From Stutzerimonas stutzeri (lineage in GTDB: Bacteria; Pseudomonadota; Gammaproteobacteria; Pseudomonadales; Pseudomonadaceae), in contig NZ_POUT01000001.1 in the NCBI RefSeq assembly GCF_002890915.1, forward strand, positions 124,001-188,000: a stretch of 64,000 nt of DNA, in the 5' to 3' direction. Both the position numbers and the translations under genes were made by a program. This document shows, piece by piece, positions 9,428 through 18,729 of this stretch (position 1 is its first letter; each line of letters begins with the position of its first letter). A model generated the notes under the pieces. The model did no database searches. It was not told the DNA's origin and saw nothing but the letters and a program-made list of their open reading frames with translations.

Positions 9428-10924
9428 ATGTCCCTGGCCATCGTTCACAGCCGCGCGCAGGTCGGCGTCGAAGCCCCGTCGGTGACGGTCGAGGCTCACC
9501 TGGCCAACGGCCTGCCGGCGCTGGCGCTGGTGGGCTTGCCGGAAACCGCGGTCAAGGAAAGCAAGGACCGCGTGCGTAGCGCCATCCTCACCTCCGGCTT
9601 CGATTTCCCGCCGCGGCGCATCACCCTCAACCTTGCCCCCGCCGACCTGCCCAAGGATGGCGGCCGCTTCGACCTCGCCATCGCCCTCGGCATCCTCGCC
9701 GCCAGCGGCCAGCTGCCCGCCGAGCGCCTCGATAGCCTGGAATGCCTCGGCGAGCTGGCGCTGTCCGGCGCACTGCGGCCGGTCCAGGGCGTGCTGCCGG
9801 CGGCACTCGCGGCACGCGCTGCCGGCCGTGCCTTACTGGTGCCACGGGCCAATGCCGAGGAAGCCAGCCTGGCCTCCGGCCTGGTCGTCTATGCCGCCGA
9901 CCACCTGCTCGAAGTCGCCGCGCACTTCAATGGCGCGACGCCGCTGCAACCCTATGTGGCGCAGGGGCTGCTGCGCCAGACCCTGCCCTACCCCGACCTG
10001 GCCGACGTGCAGGGCCAGCAGGCCGCCAAGCGCGGCCTGCTGGTCGCTGCGGCCGGCGCGCACAACCTGCTGTTCTCCGGCCCACCGGGGACCGGCAAGA
10101 CCCTGCTGGCCAGCCGCCTGCCCGGGCTGCTGCCGCCGCTCGACGAGCAGGAAGCGCTGGAAGTCGCGGCGATCCATTCGGTGGCCAGCCACAGCCCGCT
10201 CGCGCACTGGCCGCAGCGCCCCTTTCGCCAGCCCCATCACAGTGCATCCGGGCCGGCGCTGGTCGGTGGCGGTAGCCGGCCGCAACCCGGCGAGATCACC
10301 CTGGCGCACCAGGGCGTGCTGTTTCTCGATGAACTGCCCGAGTTCGACCGCAAGGTTCTCGAGGTGCTGCGCGAGCCACTGGAATCGGGCCAGATCGTCA
10401 TCGCCCGGGCGCGCGACAAGGTGCGCTTCCCGGCGCGCTTCCAGCTGGTGGCGGCGATGAATCCCTGCCCCTGTGGCTATCTCGGCGATCCCGGCGGCCG
10501 TTGCCACTGCTCGCCCGACCAGATCCAGCGCTATCGCAGCAAGCTCTCCGGACCGCTGCTCGATCGCATCGACCTGCACCTGACCGTCGCCCGCGAAGCC
10601 ACCGCGCTCAACGCGCCGCCGCAAGCCGGGCAAAGCAGTGCCGAAGCCGCCGCCCAGGTGGCACAGGCCCGGCAGCTGCAGCTGGCGCGCCAGGGCTGCG
10701 CGAATGCCTTTCTCGACCTCGCCGGCCTGCGCAGCCACTGCCAGTTGCAGGCCGAGGACCAGCGCTGGCTGGAGCACGCCTGCGAGCGCCTCGGCCTGTC
10801 GCTGCGCGCCGCCCACCGGCTGCTCAAGGTGGCTCGCACCCTCGCCGACCTCGAACAGGCCCCCCGCATCGGCCGCCAGCACCTCGCCGAAGCGCTGCAG
10901 TACCGCCCCGGCAGCCAGGCCTGA
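9428..10924 (+). CDS. YifB / ComM-type Mg-chelatase-like AAA+ ATPase
   Basis: A 498-residue YifB family protein. The N-terminal third is a Lon-like S5 domain (VVAHL...GLPALALVGLPETAVKESKDRV region). The Mg-chelatase AAA+ domain follows, with Walker A GPPGTGKT at residues 218-225 and a Walker B-like LFLDELPEF. The cysteine cluster CPCGY...CHCS and a C-terminal helical domain complete the family layout. In Vibrio the homolog ComM is a helicase that widens branch migration in natural transformation; whether that applies here is inferred, although P. stutzeri is naturally competent. It follows ubiK by 32 bases. Confidence 0.9.
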   Translation: MSLAIVHSRAQVGVEAPSVTVEAHLANGLPALALVGLPETAVKESKDRVRSAILTSGFDFPPRRITLNLAPADLPKDGGRFDLAIALGILAASGQLPAERLDSLECLGELALSGALRPVQGVLPAALAARAAGRALLVPRANAEEASLASGLVVYAADHLLEVAAHFNGATPLQPYVAQGLLRQTLPYPDLADVQGQQAAKRGLLVAAAGAHNLLFSGPPGTGKTLLASRLPGLLPPLDEQEALEVAAIHSVASHSPLAHWPQRPFRQPHHSASGPALVGGGSRPQPGEITLAHQGVLFLDELPEFDRKVLEVLREPLESGQIVIARARDKVRFPARFQLVAAMNPCPCGYLGDPGGRCHCSPDQIQRYRSKLSGPLLDRIDLHLTVAREATALNAPPQAGQSSAEAAAQVAQARQLQLARQGCANAFLDLAGLRSHCQLQAEDQRWLEHACERLGLSLRAAHRLLKVARTLADLEQAPRIGRQHLAEALQYRPGSQA

Positions 10925-11077
10925 AGCAAGCCCTTGCGCGCGGCCGGCGCCGGAGCGCCCCCGTGTCGGCCAGTGGCGCCGAGCCTGGCGTCGGCCGGGC
11001 CGTTTGGCGGTCTGTGTTAAATTGCTGTCCTTTCGCCACAGGCGGCCACTCCCCAGACACCCACAAAGGAGCGCAGC

Positions 11078-13054
11078 ATGGAGGCAAAACAGTCTTCGTC
11101 TTCAACCTTCACCGCCCCGGTCTTCTACGGCTCGGCCCTCATCATCCTGGCGCTGGTGATCTACAGCGTCGCCTTCCAGAGCCATGCGCAAATGCTGTTC
11201 AGCGAGGCGCAGGCCTGGATCATCGCCAACGTCAGCTGGCTGTACATCCTCGCCGTCGCGCTGATCCTGCTGATGGTGGTATTGCTGGCCTTCAGCCGCT
11301 ACGGTGACATCAAGCTCGGCCCCGACCACAGCGAACCGGACTACAGCGCCCTGACCTGGTTCGCCATGCTGTTCTCCGCCGGCATGGGCATCGGCCTGAT
11401 GTTCTTCGGCGTCGCCGAACCGGTGATGCATTTCCTTTCGCCGCCGACGGGCGAAGGCGGCACGGTCCTCGCCGCCCGCGATGCCATGAAGATCACCTTC
11501 TTCCACTGGGGCCTGCACGCCTGGTCGATCTACGCCATCGTGGCGATGATCCTGGCCTACTTCGCCTACCGCCACGGCCTGCCGCTGACCCTGCGTTCGG
11601 CGCTCTACCCGCTGATCGGCGAACGCATCCACGGGCCGATCGGGCATGCCATGGACATCTTCGCGATCATCGGCACGGTGCTCGGCGTCGCCACCTCGCT
11701 GGGCCTGGGCGTCACCCAGATCAACACCGGGCTCAACCACCTGTACGGGCTGCCGGTATCGGTGCCGGTGCAGATCGGCCTGATCATCGCCACCACGCTG
11801 CTGGCGACGATCTCGGTGGTCAGCGGCCTGGACAAGGGAGTGCGGCGCCTGTCCGAGCTGAACCTGACGCTGGCGGCCCTGCTGATGCTGCTGGTGCTGA
11901 TCGCCGGCCCCACGGTGTTCATCCTGCAGACCTTCGTGCAGAACACCGGCAGCTACCTGTCGGATATCGTCAACAAGACCTTCAACCTCTACGCCTACGA
12001 ACCGAACGACTGGATCGGCGGCTGGACCCTGTTCTACTGGGGCTGGTGGCTGGCCTGGTCGCCCTTCGTCGGCCTGTTCATCGCACGGATCTCCCGTGGC
12101 CGCACGATCCGCGAGTTCGTCGCCGGCGTACTGCTGGTGCCTACGGCCTTCACCCTGCTGTGGATGACCGTGTTCGGCGACAGCGCGATCCACATGATCC
12201 TCTGGGAACACGTCAGCAGCCTCGGCGAGGCCATCGAGCAGGACAGCTCGCTGGCGCTGTTCGCCTTCCTTGAGCACTTCCCGTTCTCCGCGCTCATCTC
12301 GCTGATCGCCATCATCATGGTGGTGGTGTTCTTCGTCACCTCGGCCGACTCCGGCGCGCTGGTGGTGGACATGCTCGCCTCCGGCGGCCATCCGGGCACG
12401 CCGGTATGGCAACGCATCTTCTGGGCGGCCTCGATGGGCGGCGTGGCCATCGCGCTGCTGCTGGCCGACGGCCTCACCGCGCTGCAGACCGCCACCATCG
12501 CCAGCGCGCTGCCGTTCACCATCGCCCTGCTCTGCTCGATGTGGGGGCTGCTCAAGGCGTTGCGCCTGGATGCGACCAAGCAGGGCCTGCGCTACCAGGC
12601 GCTGAGCATCTCGCCCAGCGCGCCACGCGGTGCCGGCGGCTGGCAGCGGCGCCTGCGCAACCTGATGCTGTTCCCGCGCCGCGCCCATGTGGTGCGCTTC
12701 ATCGCCGAGGTGGTGCGTCCGGCCTGCGAGGCGATCGCCGAGGAAATGCGCAAGCAGGGCTACAGTGTCGAACTCAGCGAAGGCGAGGATCGCCGCGTGC
12801 GCATCGAGATCCGCCACGAGGGCGAACCGGACTTCATCTACGAGGTGCGTCCGCGCGCCTACGTGATGCCGAGCTTCGTCGTCACCACCAGCGAGGAGGA
12901 CGAGCGCGAGGAGCGCAAGTACTTCCGTGCCGAGGTGCACCTCAAGGAAGGCGGGCAGGACTACGACGTGATGGGCTGGAGCCGTGACGACGTGATCGGT
13001 GACATCCTCGACCAGTACGAGAAGCACATGCACTTCCTGCACATGGTCCGCTGA
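11078..13054 (+). CDS. BCCT-family betaine/choline transporter, BetT-like
   Basis: A 658-residue sodium- or proton-coupled transporter for quaternary ammonium compounds (choline or glycine betaine), inner membrane. About 12 membrane helices are visible; the BCCT tryptophan box is in WGWWLAWSPFVGLFIARISR (residues near 325). The cytoplasmic C-terminal part of roughly 150 residues, rich in charge, is the long tail that senses osmotic stress in BetT proteins. An AAAGGAG-like ribosome site precedes the ATG. It stands alone, with no bet genes nearby, so the exact substrate cannot be told. Confidence 0.88.
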   Translation: MEAKQSSSSTFTAPVFYGSALIILALVIYSVAFQSHAQMLFSEAQAWIIANVSWLYILAVALILLMVVLLAFSRYGDIKLGPDHSEPDYSALTWFAMLFSAGMGIGLMFFGVAEPVMHFLSPPTGEGGTVLAARDAMKITFFHWGLHAWSIYAIVAMILAYFAYRHGLPLTLRSALYPLIGERIHGPIGHAMDIFAIIGTVLGVATSLGLGVTQINTGLNHLYGLPVSVPVQIGLIIATTLLATISVVSGLDKGVRRLSELNLTLAALLMLLVLIAGPTVFILQTFVQNTGSYLSDIVNKTFNLYAYEPNDWIGGWTLFYWGWWLAWSPFVGLFIARISRGRTIREFVAGVLLVPTAFTLLWMTVFGDSAIHMILWEHVSSLGEAIEQDSSLALFAFLEHFPFSALISLIAIIMVVVFFVTSADSGALVVDMLASGGHPGTPVWQRIFWAASMGGVAIALLLADGLTALQTATIASALPFTIALLCSMWGLLKALRLDATKQGLRYQALSISPSAPRGAGGWQRRLRNLMLFPRRAHVVRFIAEVVRPACEAIAEEMRKQGYSVELSEGEDRRVRIEIRHEGEPDFIYEVRPRAYVMPSFVVTTSEEDEREERKYFRAEVHLKEGGQDYDVMGWSRDDVIGDILDQYEKHMHFLHMVR

Positions 13055-13070
13055 AGACGCGCCAGGCCGC

Positions 13071-14726
13071 TCAGTGTGCCTGGCCGGCCTGGCGCTCGGC
13101 GCTCATGAAGGCGATCAGCCCGGCCAGCGGCAGCGGCCGGCTGACCAGATAGCCCTGCACCTGCTGGGCGCCGAACTGGCGCAGCAGCTCGAGTTGCTCG
13201 GCGGTTTCCACCCCCTCGGCGACCACTTCCAGCTGCAGGTTGTGCGCCAGGCCGATCATCGCCTGCACCAGTTGCCGCTTCTCGGGCCGCACGATCATGC
13301 CGGCGACGAAGCTCTTGTCGACCTTCAGCAGGGTGATCGGCAGGCTGGAGAGGTGCACGAACGACGAGAAGCCCGTGCCGAAGTCGTCCAGCGAGAAGCG
13401 CACGCCGAGCCGGCCGAGGGCCTGCATGGTCTGCTGGACCTGCTCGCTGCGGCGCATCACCGCGGTTTCGGTGAGTTCGAATTCCAGCCAGTGCGGATCG
13501 ATGCCCCGTTCGTCGATCAGCCGGTTGAGGGTCGGCAGCAACTGGCTGTCCTGGAACTGGCGGAACGACAGGTTGATCGCCATGTGCAGCAGCTGTGCGC
13601 CCTGGGCGTGCAGGCTTTGCAGGTCGCGCAGCGCGCGGGCGATCACCCAGTAGCCCAGCGGCACGATCAGCCCGCTCTCCTCGGCCATGGGAACGAAGGC
13701 GTCCGGCGCCAGCAGGCCGCGCTCGGGATGCCGCCAGCGCACCAGCGCCTCGATGCCGACGATACGCCCGCTCTCCAGGCACAATCGCGGCTGGTAGTGC
13801 AGCTCCAGCTCATCGCGGCGCAGCGCCCGGCGCAGCTCGCCTTCCTGATCGACCAGGCTGCGCGCGCCGCGGTTGGCCTGCTCGTCGTAGAAGTACCAGG
13901 TGCAGCCCTGGCTGGCCTTGGCCTGGCGCATGGCGATCTGCGCACGCCAGAGCAGCGGGTCGGCACCGATGCCGGCAGAGGCACGCGCCAGGCCGAGGCT
14001 GCAGCCGAGCATCAGACTTTCGCCGTCGACCCAGTAGGGTTCGGCCAGGGCCTCGACGAGGCGATCGGCGACCGCCTCGGCACGCAGGGGATCGTCGCGA
14101 GTATCCAGCAGCAGGGCGAATTCGTCGCCGCCCAGGCGCGCCAGCAGGTCGCCGACCTCCAGCTGCGCCTTGAGCCGCGCCACCACCTGCAGGATCAGCC
14201 GGTCGCCGGCCCGGTGGCCGAGCGCATCGTTGACGTGGCGGAAGTTGTCCAGGTCCAGGTAGCCGAGCACCAGCCCCTGGCCCTGATGTTCGGCCAGCGC
14301 CTCCAGCAGCAGCACCTGGAAGCCCTGGCGATTGGCGATACCGGTGTGCGGGTCCTGTTCGGCGAGACGCTGCAGGGTGCCCTGCAGATTGCAGCGCTCG
14401 CGCACATAGCGCAGGCAGCGGCGCAGCACTTCGGGGGTCAACTGGTCGGCCACCAGCCAATCGACCGCGCCCTCCGGCGCCTCCCGCGGTTCCTCGTCGA
14501 GCAGCAGGATCAGCGGCCATGGGCAAAGTCCGGCGGCCGGCTGGCAGGCGGGGGTCGCCAGCAGCAGGCAGGGGCCGGCGAGATGCGCGCGGGCCGTTTC
14601 CCAGTCGCGCTCGACGATCAGCGGCTGCTGGCTGCGCGAGGCCTGCAGGCAGGCGCGCAACCGCTCGGCCCATTCGGGCCGCTCGGTCAGCAGCAACAGC
14701 GGCATGGATTGGACGGGCGCTGGCAA
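13071..14726 (-). CDS. GGDEF-EAL cyclic-di-GMP enzyme, likely phosphodiesterase
   Basis: A 551-residue protein with an N-terminal receiver-like part lacking a clear phospho-acceptor (1-115), a GGDEF domain (about 116-285) and an EAL domain (about 296-545). The GGDEF motif is intact at 199-203, but the residues five before it read EVGD instead of RxxD, so the inhibitory c-di-GMP site is absent. EAL residues are complete: EALVRW at 326-331, ELTET, DDFGTG, KVDKSF and EGVET. P. aeruginosa PA5295 (ProE), an active phosphodiesterase, occupies the same position beside rep, so hydrolysis of c-di-GMP is the best guess. Confidence 0.88.
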   Translation of the reverse strand: MPAPVQSMPLLLLTERPEWAERLRACLQASRSQQPLIVERDWETARAHLAGPCLLLATPACQPAAGLCPWPLILLLDEEPREAPEGAVDWLVADQLTPEVLRRCLRYVRERCNLQGTLQRLAEQDPHTGIANRQGFQVLLLEALAEHQGQGLVLGYLDLDNFRHVNDALGHRAGDRLILQVVARLKAQLEVGDLLARLGGDEFALLLDTRDDPLRAEAVADRLVEALAEPYWVDGESLMLGCSLGLARASAGIGADPLLWRAQIAMRQAKASQGCTWYFYDEQANRGARSLVDQEGELRRALRRDELELHYQPRLCLESGRIVGIEALVRWRHPERGLLAPDAFVPMAEESGLIVPLGYWVIARALRDLQSLHAQGAQLLHMAINLSFRQFQDSQLLPTLNRLIDERGIDPHWLEFELTETAVMRRSEQVQQTMQALGRLGVRFSLDDFGTGFSSFVHLSSLPITLLKVDKSFVAGMIVRPEKRQLVQAMIGLAHNLQLEVVAEGVETAEQLELLRQFGAQQVQGYLVSRPLPLAGLIAFMSAERQAGQAH

Positions 14727-14955
14727 GCGGCCTCCGCGAGTCGATATGTTGGAGGCGTGCGATTCGCCTCATGATTCCCACATATCCCTGTGCCAGGTAA
14801 CACCCGCATCCTGCAGCGCGCCGACAAGACTAATGGATTATTTTCATTAGCCAAGGCCCAGCGGGCGACGATTGGTGGCTTATTGATGAGCGACTGACCG
14901 GCATCAACCTTCAGCCTGCTAAACTCCCGCCCCCGCTTCGAACGACCTGAACGAC

Positions 14956-16965
14956 ATGTCCCGACTCAACCCTCGGCAACAGGAAGCCGTGAATTACGTC
15001 GGCGGCCCCATGCTGGTGCTCGCCGGTGCCGGCTCCGGCAAGACCAGCGTGATCACCCGCAAGATCGCCTACCTCATCCAGCAATGCGGCATCCGCGCGC
15101 AGTACATCGTCGCCGTGACCTTCACCAACAAGGCCGCCCGCGAGATGAAGGAACGCGTCGGCAGCCTGCTGCGCGGCGGCGAAGGCAAGGGCCTGACCGT
15201 GTCGACCTTCCACAACCTGGGCCTGAACATCATCCGCAAGGAATATGCCAGGCTCGGCTACAAGCCGGGCTTCTCGATCTTCGACGAGGGCGACATCAAG
15301 GCACTGCTGACCGACATCATGCAGAAGGAATATGCCGGTGACGATGGCGTCGACGAGATCAAGCACTACATCGGCAACTGGAAGAACGACCTGATCCTGC
15401 CCGACCAGGCCCTGGCCGAGGCGCGCAACCCCAAGGAACAGACCGCGGCCATCGTCTACACGCACTACCAGCGCACCCTCAAGGCCTACAACGCGGTGGA
15501 CTTCGACGACCTGATCCTGCAGCCGGTGAAGCTGTTCCAGGACCACCCCGAAGTGCTGGAGAAGTGGCGCAACAAGGTGCGCTACATGCTGGTCGACGAA
15601 TACCAGGACACCAACGCCAGCCAGTATCTGCTGGTCAAGATGCTGGTGCAGGAGCGCGCGCACTTCACCGTGGTCGGCGACGACGATCAGTCGATCTACG
15701 CCTGGCGCGGCGCGCGGCCGGAGAACCTGATGCAGCTCAAGGAGGACTTCCCGTCGCTGAAGGTGGTGATGCTCGAGCAGAACTACCGCTCCACCAGCCG
15801 CATCCTCAAGTGCGCCAACGTGCTGATCGCCAACAACCCGCACGCCTTCGAGAAACAGCTGTGGTCCGAAATGGGGCACGGCGACCCGATCCGGGTGATC
15901 CGCTGCCGCAACGAGGAAGCCGAGGCCGAGCGCGTGGCAGTGGAAATCCTCACCCTGCACCTCAAGACCCAGCGGCCCTACAGCGACTTCGCCATCCTCT
16001 ACCGCGGCAACTACCAGGCCAAGCTGATCGAGCTGAAGCTGCAGCACCACCAGATTCCCTACCGGCTGTCCGGCGGCACCAGCTTCTTCTCCCGCCAGGA
16101 GGTCAAGGACCTGATGAGCTACTTCCGCCTGCTGGTCAACCCGGACGACGACAACGCCTTCCTGCGAGTGATCAACGTGCCGCGCCGCGAGATCGGCTCC
16201 ACCACCCTGGAGAAGCTCGGCAACTATGCCACCGCGCGCAAGATCAGCATGTACGCCGCCTGCGACGAGATCGGCCTGGGCGAACACCTGGACACCCGCT
16301 TCACCGAACGCCTGGCGCGCTTCAAGCGCTACATGGACGACCTGCGCCAGCAATGCGCGCAGAACGACCCGATCGCCGCGCTGCGCAGCATGGTCATGGA
16401 CATCGACTACGAGACCTGGGTGCGCTCGCAGACCTCCAGCGACAAGGCCGCGGATTTCCGCATGGGCAACGTCTGGTTCCTCATCGACGCCCTGAAGAAT
16501 ACCCTGGAGAAGGACGAGGACGGCGACATGACCATCGAGCAGGCCATCGCCAAGCTGGTGCTGCGCGACATGCTCGAACGCCAGCAGGAAGAGGAAGAAG
16601 GCGCCGAGGGCGTGCAGATGATGACCCTGCACGCCTCCAAGGGCCTGGAGTTCCCCTACGTGTTCATCCTCGGCATGGAGGAGGAAATCCTCCCGCACCG
16701 CTCCAGCATCGAGGCCGATACCATCGAGGAAGAGCGCCGCCTGGCCTACGTCGGCATCACTCGCGCGCGGCAGAACCTGGCGATGACCTTCGCCGCCAAG
16801 CGCAAGCAGTACGGCGAGATCATCGAATGCCTGCCCAGCCGCTTCCTCGACGAACTGCCGCCCGAAGACCTGGAGTGGGAAGGCCAGGAAGACGCCCCGG
16901 TGGAAGTCAAGGCCGCGCGCGGCAACGACGCGCTGGCGGCGATGCGGGCGATGCTGAAGCGCTAG
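14956..16965 (+). CDS. rep: ATP-dependent DNA helicase Rep
   Basis: A 669-residue superfamily 1 3'-5' helicase that removes roadblocks ahead of replication forks. Walker A is GAGSGKT (24-30), Walker B/motif II is LVDEYQDTN, motif III is GDDDQSIYAWRGA and motif IV-VI blocks (EQNYRST, TLHASKGLEF, RRLAYVGITRAR) are all present. The length fits Rep better than UvrD (about 720). It is followed by three head-to-tail copies of a CCTGAAG heptamer and a REP-like palindrome. Confidence 0.95.
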   Translation: MSRLNPRQQEAVNYVGGPMLVLAGAGSGKTSVITRKIAYLIQQCGIRAQYIVAVTFTNKAAREMKERVGSLLRGGEGKGLTVSTFHNLGLNIIRKEYARLGYKPGFSIFDEGDIKALLTDIMQKEYAGDDGVDEIKHYIGNWKNDLILPDQALAEARNPKEQTAAIVYTHYQRTLKAYNAVDFDDLILQPVKLFQDHPEVLEKWRNKVRYMLVDEYQDTNASQYLLVKMLVQERAHFTVVGDDDQSIYAWRGARPENLMQLKEDFPSLKVVMLEQNYRSTSRILKCANVLIANNPHAFEKQLWSEMGHGDPIRVIRCRNEEAEAERVAVEILTLHLKTQRPYSDFAILYRGNYQAKLIELKLQHHQIPYRLSGGTSFFSRQEVKDLMSYFRLLVNPDDDNAFLRVINVPRREIGSTTLEKLGNYATARKISMYAACDEIGLGEHLDTRFTERLARFKRYMDDLRQQCAQNDPIAALRSMVMDIDYETWVRSQTSSDKAADFRMGNVWFLIDALKNTLEKDEDGDMTIEQAIAKLVLRDMLERQQEEEEGAEGVQMMTLHASKGLEFPYVFILGMEEEILPHRSSIEADTIEEERRLAYVGITRARQNLAMTFAAKRKQYGEIIECLPSRFLDELPPEDLEWEGQEDAPVEVKAARGNDALAAMRAMLKR

Positions 16966-16977
16966 GGAAATCCCGCC

Positions 16978-17083
16978 TGAAGCCTGAAGCCTGAAGCCTA
17001 AAAAACATCGCCGCGAGGGCGCGCCTCCCACCAGTCTGGCGAAGGTATGCTGCTTTTGTGGGAGGCCCGACCTCGGGGCGATG
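16978..17083. repeat. Heptamer tandem repeat and REP-like palindrome after rep
   Basis: Right after rep, CCTGAAG occurs three times head to tail (about 16978-16998). Then arms 17006-17031 and 17058-17083 form an imperfect inverted repeat, CATCGCC...CCTCCCAC against GTGGGAGG...GGGGCGATG. The GTGGGAGG/CGGGGCGATG type is a second Pseudomonas REP family, different from the one before xerC. It may act as the 3' hairpin of rep. Confidence 0.65.
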
Positions 17084-17211
17084 CAGGTCGAAGGGCTGCC
17101 AAAAAGCCTGAAATCGCTCTCCCCTGAATTCCGACGATCGTCATTCGTCTGTTTGAATCCCGTAACCCAGGCGCGGCATGCTTGGCAGGTCGCATGTTCG
17201 GGAGGGATTCG

Positions 17212-17829
17212 ATGTACCACGGCGAACGCTTCAATGCCTGGACGCACCTGGTCGGTGCAGTGCTGGCCTGCATGGGCGCCATCTGGCTGCTGGTGCTCGC
17301 CGCGCTCGACGGCACGGTGCTGGAGATCGTCAGCGTGGCGATCTACGGCCTCAGCCTGATCCTGCTCTACAGCATCTCCACGCTCTATCACAGCCTGCGT
17401 GGGCGGGCCAAGGTGGTCATGCGCAAGCTCGACCACCTGTCGATCTACCTGCTGATCGCCGGCAGCTACACGCCGTTCTGCCTGGTAACGCTGAGCGGCG
17501 CCTGGGGCTGGACACTGTTCGGCATCGTCTGGGGCCTGGCGCTGATCGGCATGGCGCAGGAGATCAAGCCGCGCTCGGAGGCGCGGGTGCTGTCGCTGGT
17601 GATCTACGCGGTGATGGGCTGGATCGTGCTGGTGGCGGTCAGGCCGCTGTTCGCCGCGCTGGGCGGTGCGGGTTTCGCCTGGCTGCTGGGCGGCGGCCTG
17701 TGCTACACCATCGGCATCGTGTTCTTCGTCTACGACGAGCGCTTTCGCCACTGGCATGGCGTCTGGCACATCTTCGTGATGGTCGGCAGCCTGCTGCACT
17801 TCATCGCGATACTGTTCTACGTGATCTGA
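17212..17829 (+). CDS. PAQR / hemolysin III family membrane protein
   Basis: A 205-residue protein with seven predicted membrane helices. Family blocks are HGERFNAWTHLVG at the N-terminus, STLYHSLRG, KLDHLSIYLLIAGSYTPF and WHGVWHIFVMVGSLLHF; the histidines bind zinc in the PAQR fold. Bacterial members (TrhA/YqfA) affect membrane fluidity or lipid balance; haemolysis is probably not the native role. A GGGAGGG ribosome site 6 bases upstream fixes the ATG at 17212 over an in-frame ATG at 17182. Its stop is one base from the end of the convergent IclR gene, leaving no terminator. Confidence 0.85.
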   Translation: MYHGERFNAWTHLVGAVLACMGAIWLLVLAALDGTVLEIVSVAIYGLSLILLYSISTLYHSLRGRAKVVMRKLDHLSIYLLIAGSYTPFCLVTLSGAWGWTLFGIVWGLALIGMAQEIKPRSEARVLSLVIYAVMGWIVLVAVRPLFAALGGAGFAWLLGGGLCYTIGIVFFVYDERFRHWHGVWHIFVMVGSLLHFIAILFYVI

Positions 17830-17830
17830 C

Positions 17831-18628
17831 TCAGCGTTGCTCCTGCAGCACGGCCGCGCTGCCGAGTACCGCTTCCAGTTCGCTGGCAGCGGCGCGCAGG
17901 CGCGGTACGAACTCGAGCAATTGCGCCATCGAGCAGCGGATCACCGGGGCATGGCTGAACAGGCAGGCGAGCAACTCGCCCTGCGCATCGCGCACCGGCA
18001 CCGCGCAGGCCACCATGCCATCGATGAACTCCTCGGAATCGGTGCCCAGTTGCTCCTCGCGGATGCGCGCCAGGTCGTCGCGCAATGCGCTGAGGTCGGT
18101 GAGGGTGTTGCGCGCCAGGCGCTGGACCGGCAGGCGCGGCAGCACCCGCTCCAGCTGCTCGGGGGGCAGCGAGGCGAGGTAGAGCTTGCCGCTGGCGGTG
18201 CACCACAGCGGTGTATGGCTGCCGATCGGCAGGTTGATCTGCAGCGGCCAGTTGGTCTGCACCCGGTCGAAATAGAGCATGTCCAACCCGTCCGGGATCG
18301 CCAGGCCGCAGGTTTCGCCGATGGCTTCGGACAATTGGCGCAGGATCGCCTGGCGCAACGCCTTGTGCCGGCTGCTGCGCAGGATGTTCAGCGCGGCGAC
18401 GTGTAGCCGCTCGCCCGGCAGCAGCCCGCCGCGCAGGCCGAACTGCAGGAAGCCTTCGCTCTCCAGCGTTTGCACCAGGCGATGTGCACTGGCTTTTGGA
18501 ATATCCAGCCTTTCCGCCAGTGCGGTCGGCGTCAGGGGGTCCTTGGCAGCGGCCACTGCCTCGATGATTTCCAGCACGCGGGTGATGGAGGAACCTTTTT
18601 CGCGGGTACTGCGCATGGTTTCACTCAT
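17831..18628 (-). CDS. IclR-family transcriptional regulator
   Basis: A 265-residue regulator. The N-terminal winged helix-turn-helix (about 15-75: ITRVLEIIEAV, TPTALAERLDIPKASAHRLV) is followed by the IclR ligand-binding domain (about 80-255) with GETCGLAI and WPLQINLPIGSHTPLWCTASGK. It lies downstream of, and on the same strand as, an iron alcohol dehydrogenase and an MmsA-type dehydrogenase, which it probably controls. Two perfect palindromes upstream of the alcohol dehydrogenase are the likely operators. The effector is unknown; a small alcohol, aldehyde or acid intermediate would fit. Confidence 0.88.
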   Translation of the reverse strand: MSETMRSTREKGSSITRVLEIIEAVAAAKDPLTPTALAERLDIPKASAHRLVQTLESEGFLQFGLRGGLLPGERLHVAALNILRSSRHKALRQAILRQLSEAIGETCGLAIPDGLDMLYFDRVQTNWPLQINLPIGSHTPLWCTASGKLYLASLPPEQLERVLPRLPVQRLARNTLTDLSALRDDLARIREEQLGTDSEEFIDGMVACAVPVRDAQGELLACLFSHAPVIRCSMAQLLEFVPRLRAAASELEAVLGSAAVLQEQR

Positions 18629-18673
18629 GACGATGGATGACAGGCCGCCCGCAGGCGGCGGAGCCAGGCAGGG

Positions 18674-18710
18674 GTAGCGGTGGAAAACGCTGCGCGGTTT
18701 TCCACCCTAC
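18674..18710. repeat. Short inverted repeat, GTGGAAAAC type
   Basis: GTAGCGGTGGAAAACGC pairs with GCGGTTTTCCACCCTAC around a short loop. The GTAGGGTGGA ends are shared with the element at 28936-29004, so they are probably one dispersed family. It lies between mmsA and the IclR gene and may reduce read-through. Confidence 0.6.
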
Positions 18711-18729
18711 GCTCTCGTGTCGCGCGAGC

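Noticed and set aside
14829..14851. CTAATG...CATTAG dyad upstream of rep as terminator or operator
   Set aside because: Only six base pairs, no T run and no second copy; too weak to call.
14911..17799. Open frame of 962 codons on the minus strand across rep
   Set aside because: It is the mirror of the rep coding frame in GC-rich DNA. rep has all helicase motifs on the plus strand, and the minus product is low-complexity His/Ala/Val/Gln-rich without a recognised domain.
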